Shown here in pieces: positions 12,614 to 14,045 of a DNA stretch of 14,045 bases. The position numbers were made by a program, and so were the translations under genes. The stretch comes from Pedobacter sp. UBA5917 (GTDB lineage: Bacteria > Bacteroidota > Bacteroidia > Sphingobacteriales > Sphingobacteriaceae), in assembly GCF_002432345.1 (NCBI RefSeq), contig NZ_DJDT01000254.1, positions 1 to 14,045 of the forward strand, given 5' to 3'. The notes beneath the pieces are model-generated. The model saw nothing but the letters and a program-made list of their open reading frames with translations, made no database searches and was not told the DNA's origin. Numbering within the stretch: position 1 is the stretch's first letter; each line of letters begins with the position of its first letter.

Positions 12614-14045
12614 ATGAAATACCTTTTAACCCTTCTTTTTACCTTAACTATAACACTCACTCATGCCCAATCTAAAACCACTTACGTAGATCCTTATATC
12701 GGTTCTGGGAGCCACGGACATGTTTTTGTAGGTGCAAATGTTCCTTTTGGAGCGGTGCAGCTTGGACCGATGAATATTTTTAAAGGCTGGGACTGGTGCT
12801 CGGGTTATAATTACGGCGATAGTATTTTAACCGGTTTTTCCCATCTGCGTTTAAGCGGCACTGGAATTGGCGATTTGGGCGATGTGCTGATTATGCCTTT
12901 TACAGGTGCCATCAAAACCGACAAAGGCACTGAAGAAAACCATAAAAGTGGCTACTCTTCCTTGTATTCGCATAAAAATGAAAAAGTACGTCCGGGTTAT
13001 TACGCCGTAAAATTGGAAGATTATAATATTGATGTAGCGCTTACTGCAACCGAAAGGGTAGGTTTTCATCGATACAAATTTCCATCAGGTAAACCGGCGC
13101 AGATTATAATCGACTTAAAGGAAGGCCTTAACGATAAAGCTACCGATACTTATATCGAGCAGGTTGATGCTTACACCCTAAAAGGTTACCGTTTTTCTTC
13201 GGGTTGGGCCAAAGAACAGCAGGTATTTTTTGCTATCCGTTTCGAAAAAGCCATTGATGCTTTTAATGTATACGAAGAATCTAAGCTGCTCAACGCTAAA
13301 AAAGGACGAGGAAAAGCCATTAAAGGAATGGTCAGCTTGGGTGAATCGCCTGGCACTGTACAATTTAAAGTGGGTATTTCGCCGGTAAGCAGCGAAAATG
13401 CTTTGACCAATATTACTGCAGAGATACCGGATTGGAACATGGCCGGTGTAATTAAATCGGCAGATGATAAATGGAATAAGGAGTTGTCGAAAGTGGAAAT
13501 CAAAACCGGAAGTAATGCTGATAAAAGGGTGTTTTATACGGCATTATATCATGCTATGATGCATCCTTCGCTGTTTAACGATCATAACGGCGATTACCAG
13601 GGGGCTGATAATAAGGTGCATCAAAAACCTGCTTTCAATAATTATTCGATCTTTTCTACCTGGGATACCTATCGTGCCGAACATCCGCTTTTTACCATTC
13701 TCAATCCCGATAAAATCAGCGATTTTGTAAATACCATGCTCGCCATTTATGATGAACAGGGTTATTTGCCGATATGGCATTTAAATGGCTACGATACCGG
13801 AACAATGGTTGGGATTAGCAGCCAGCAGATTATTGCAGAAGCTTATTTAAAAGGGTTCCGTGGTTTTGATGCCGAACGTGCCTTTGCTGCAATGAAAAAA
13901 ACGGCCATGAGCGATCTCCGCGGACTTAATTATGTGCACGATTTTAAAGCCATCCCTTCTGATATTGGCATTAACAGGCCTGTTGCCAATGGTTTGGAAG
14001 ATGCTATTGCCGATGGAAGTATAGCTTTAATGGCCAAAGCAATGG
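12614..14045 (+). CDS. GH92 family alpha-mannosidase, N-terminal part (3' end outside window)
   Basis: The first 477 codons of a secreted GH92 enzyme. The start at 12614 gives a good signal peptide (MKYLLTLLFTLTITLTHA-Q) directly followed by the family opening Y-V-D-P-Y-I-G-S-G-S-H-G-H and N-V-P-F-G-A-V-Q-L-G-P. Other marks are L-T-G-F-S-H-L-R-L-S-G-T-G (beta-sandwich domain), A-L-Y-H-A-M-M-H-P-S-L, the W-D-T-Y-R-A block (Trp350-Arg354) and G-L-E-D-A-I-A-D-G-S-I-A. In that last block Glu462 aligns with the catalytic acid position (Glu533 of BT3990, in L-E-Y-A-Y-D-D-W). The catalytic acid is therefore retained, though the surrounding residues differ from the classic Y-A-Y-D-D-W. No T-run or strong promoter separates it from lacI, 40 nt upstream. 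It is a separate gene from the GH92 at the left end, since one shows the N-terminal part and the other the C-terminal part in the wrong order for a single gene. Confidence 0.95.
   Translation, partial: MKYLLTLLFTLTITLTHAQSKTTYVDPYIGSGSHGHVFVGANVPFGAVQLGPMNIFKGWDWCSGYNYGDSILTGFSHLRLSGTGIGDLGDVLIMPFTGAIKTDKGTEENHKSGYSSLYSHKNEKVRPGYYAVKLEDYNIDVALTATERVGFHRYKFPSGKPAQIIIDLKEGLNDKATDTYIEQVDAYTLKGYRFSSGWAKEQQVFFAIRFEKAIDAFNVYEESKLLNAKKGRGKAIKGMVSLGESPGTVQFKVGISPVSSENALTNITAEIPDWNMAGVIKSADDKWNKELSKVEIKTGSNADKRVFYTALYHAMMHPSLFNDHNGDYQGADNKVHQKPAFNNYSIFSTWDTYRAEHPLFTILNPDKISDFVNTMLAIYDEQGYLPIWHLNGYDTGTMVGISSQQIIAEAYLKGFRGFDAERAFAAMKKTAMSDLRGLNYVHDFKAIPSDIGINRPVANGLEDAIADGSIALMAKAM

Overview
The window reads as part of a carbohydrate-degradation locus (a polysaccharide utilization locus, PUL) from a Bacteroidota bacterium, most likely a Sphingobacteriaceae member such as Pedobacter. 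The reasons are: secreted glycoside hydrolases (GH) of families expanded in that group, signal peptides ending in A-Q, A-rich leaders without clear Shine-Dalgarno sites, TAnnTTTG-type promoter elements, and palindromic intergenic repeats whose accidental translation contains HPELVSGS-like peptides. Genus and family assignments come from recognising sequence, not from a database search.

Layout. (1) 2-6630, + strand: a tight run of four genes. It holds the C-terminus of a GH92 alpha-mannosidase, a GH71/99-like hydrolase, a sialate-O-acetylesterase-like SGNH esterase and a 1205-aa multidomain GH2 enzyme. Junctions are TAATG, 4 nt and ATGA, so this is almost certainly one operon with translational coupling. 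(2) 6619-6828: a 21-nt tandem repeat that supplies the GH2 stop codon, then two palindromic repeat elements. (3) 6905-9379: a GH95 alpha-L-fucosidase (or alpha-L-galactosidase). (4) 9380-9699: no gene, repeat remnants. (5) 9700-11166: a divergent pair unrelated to glycan breakdown, a PhzF-family protein (- strand) and an HxlR-type regulator (+ strand), with a 34-nt inverted repeat between them. (6) 11167-11508: no gene, more repeats, then a hairpin and a palindrome just upstream of lacI. (7) 11509-12573: a LacI-family regulator whose last ~12 residues are encoded by a copy of the repeat. (8) 12614-end: the N-terminal two-thirds of a second GH92.

Together GH92, GH71/99-like, esterase, GH2 and GH95 suggest stepwise periplasmic trimming of a branched, acylated glycan containing alpha-mannose, a beta-linked sugar and alpha-L-fucose or L-galactose. 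N-glycan-like or plant/fungal glycoprotein glycans are plausible, but the substrate is inference. No SusC/SusD pair, sulfatase or sensor is in the window, so the PUL core would lie outside. The LacI protein probably controls at least the following GH92.

I see no CRISPR array, tRNA, rRNA, complete transposon, or defence or toxin-antitoxin genes. The least explained material is a family of small palindromic elements with CGTCA/TGACG ends. It occurs in every longer gene-free stretch on the plus-strand gene boundaries, brackets the phzF-hxlR pair, and has altered the end of lacI.
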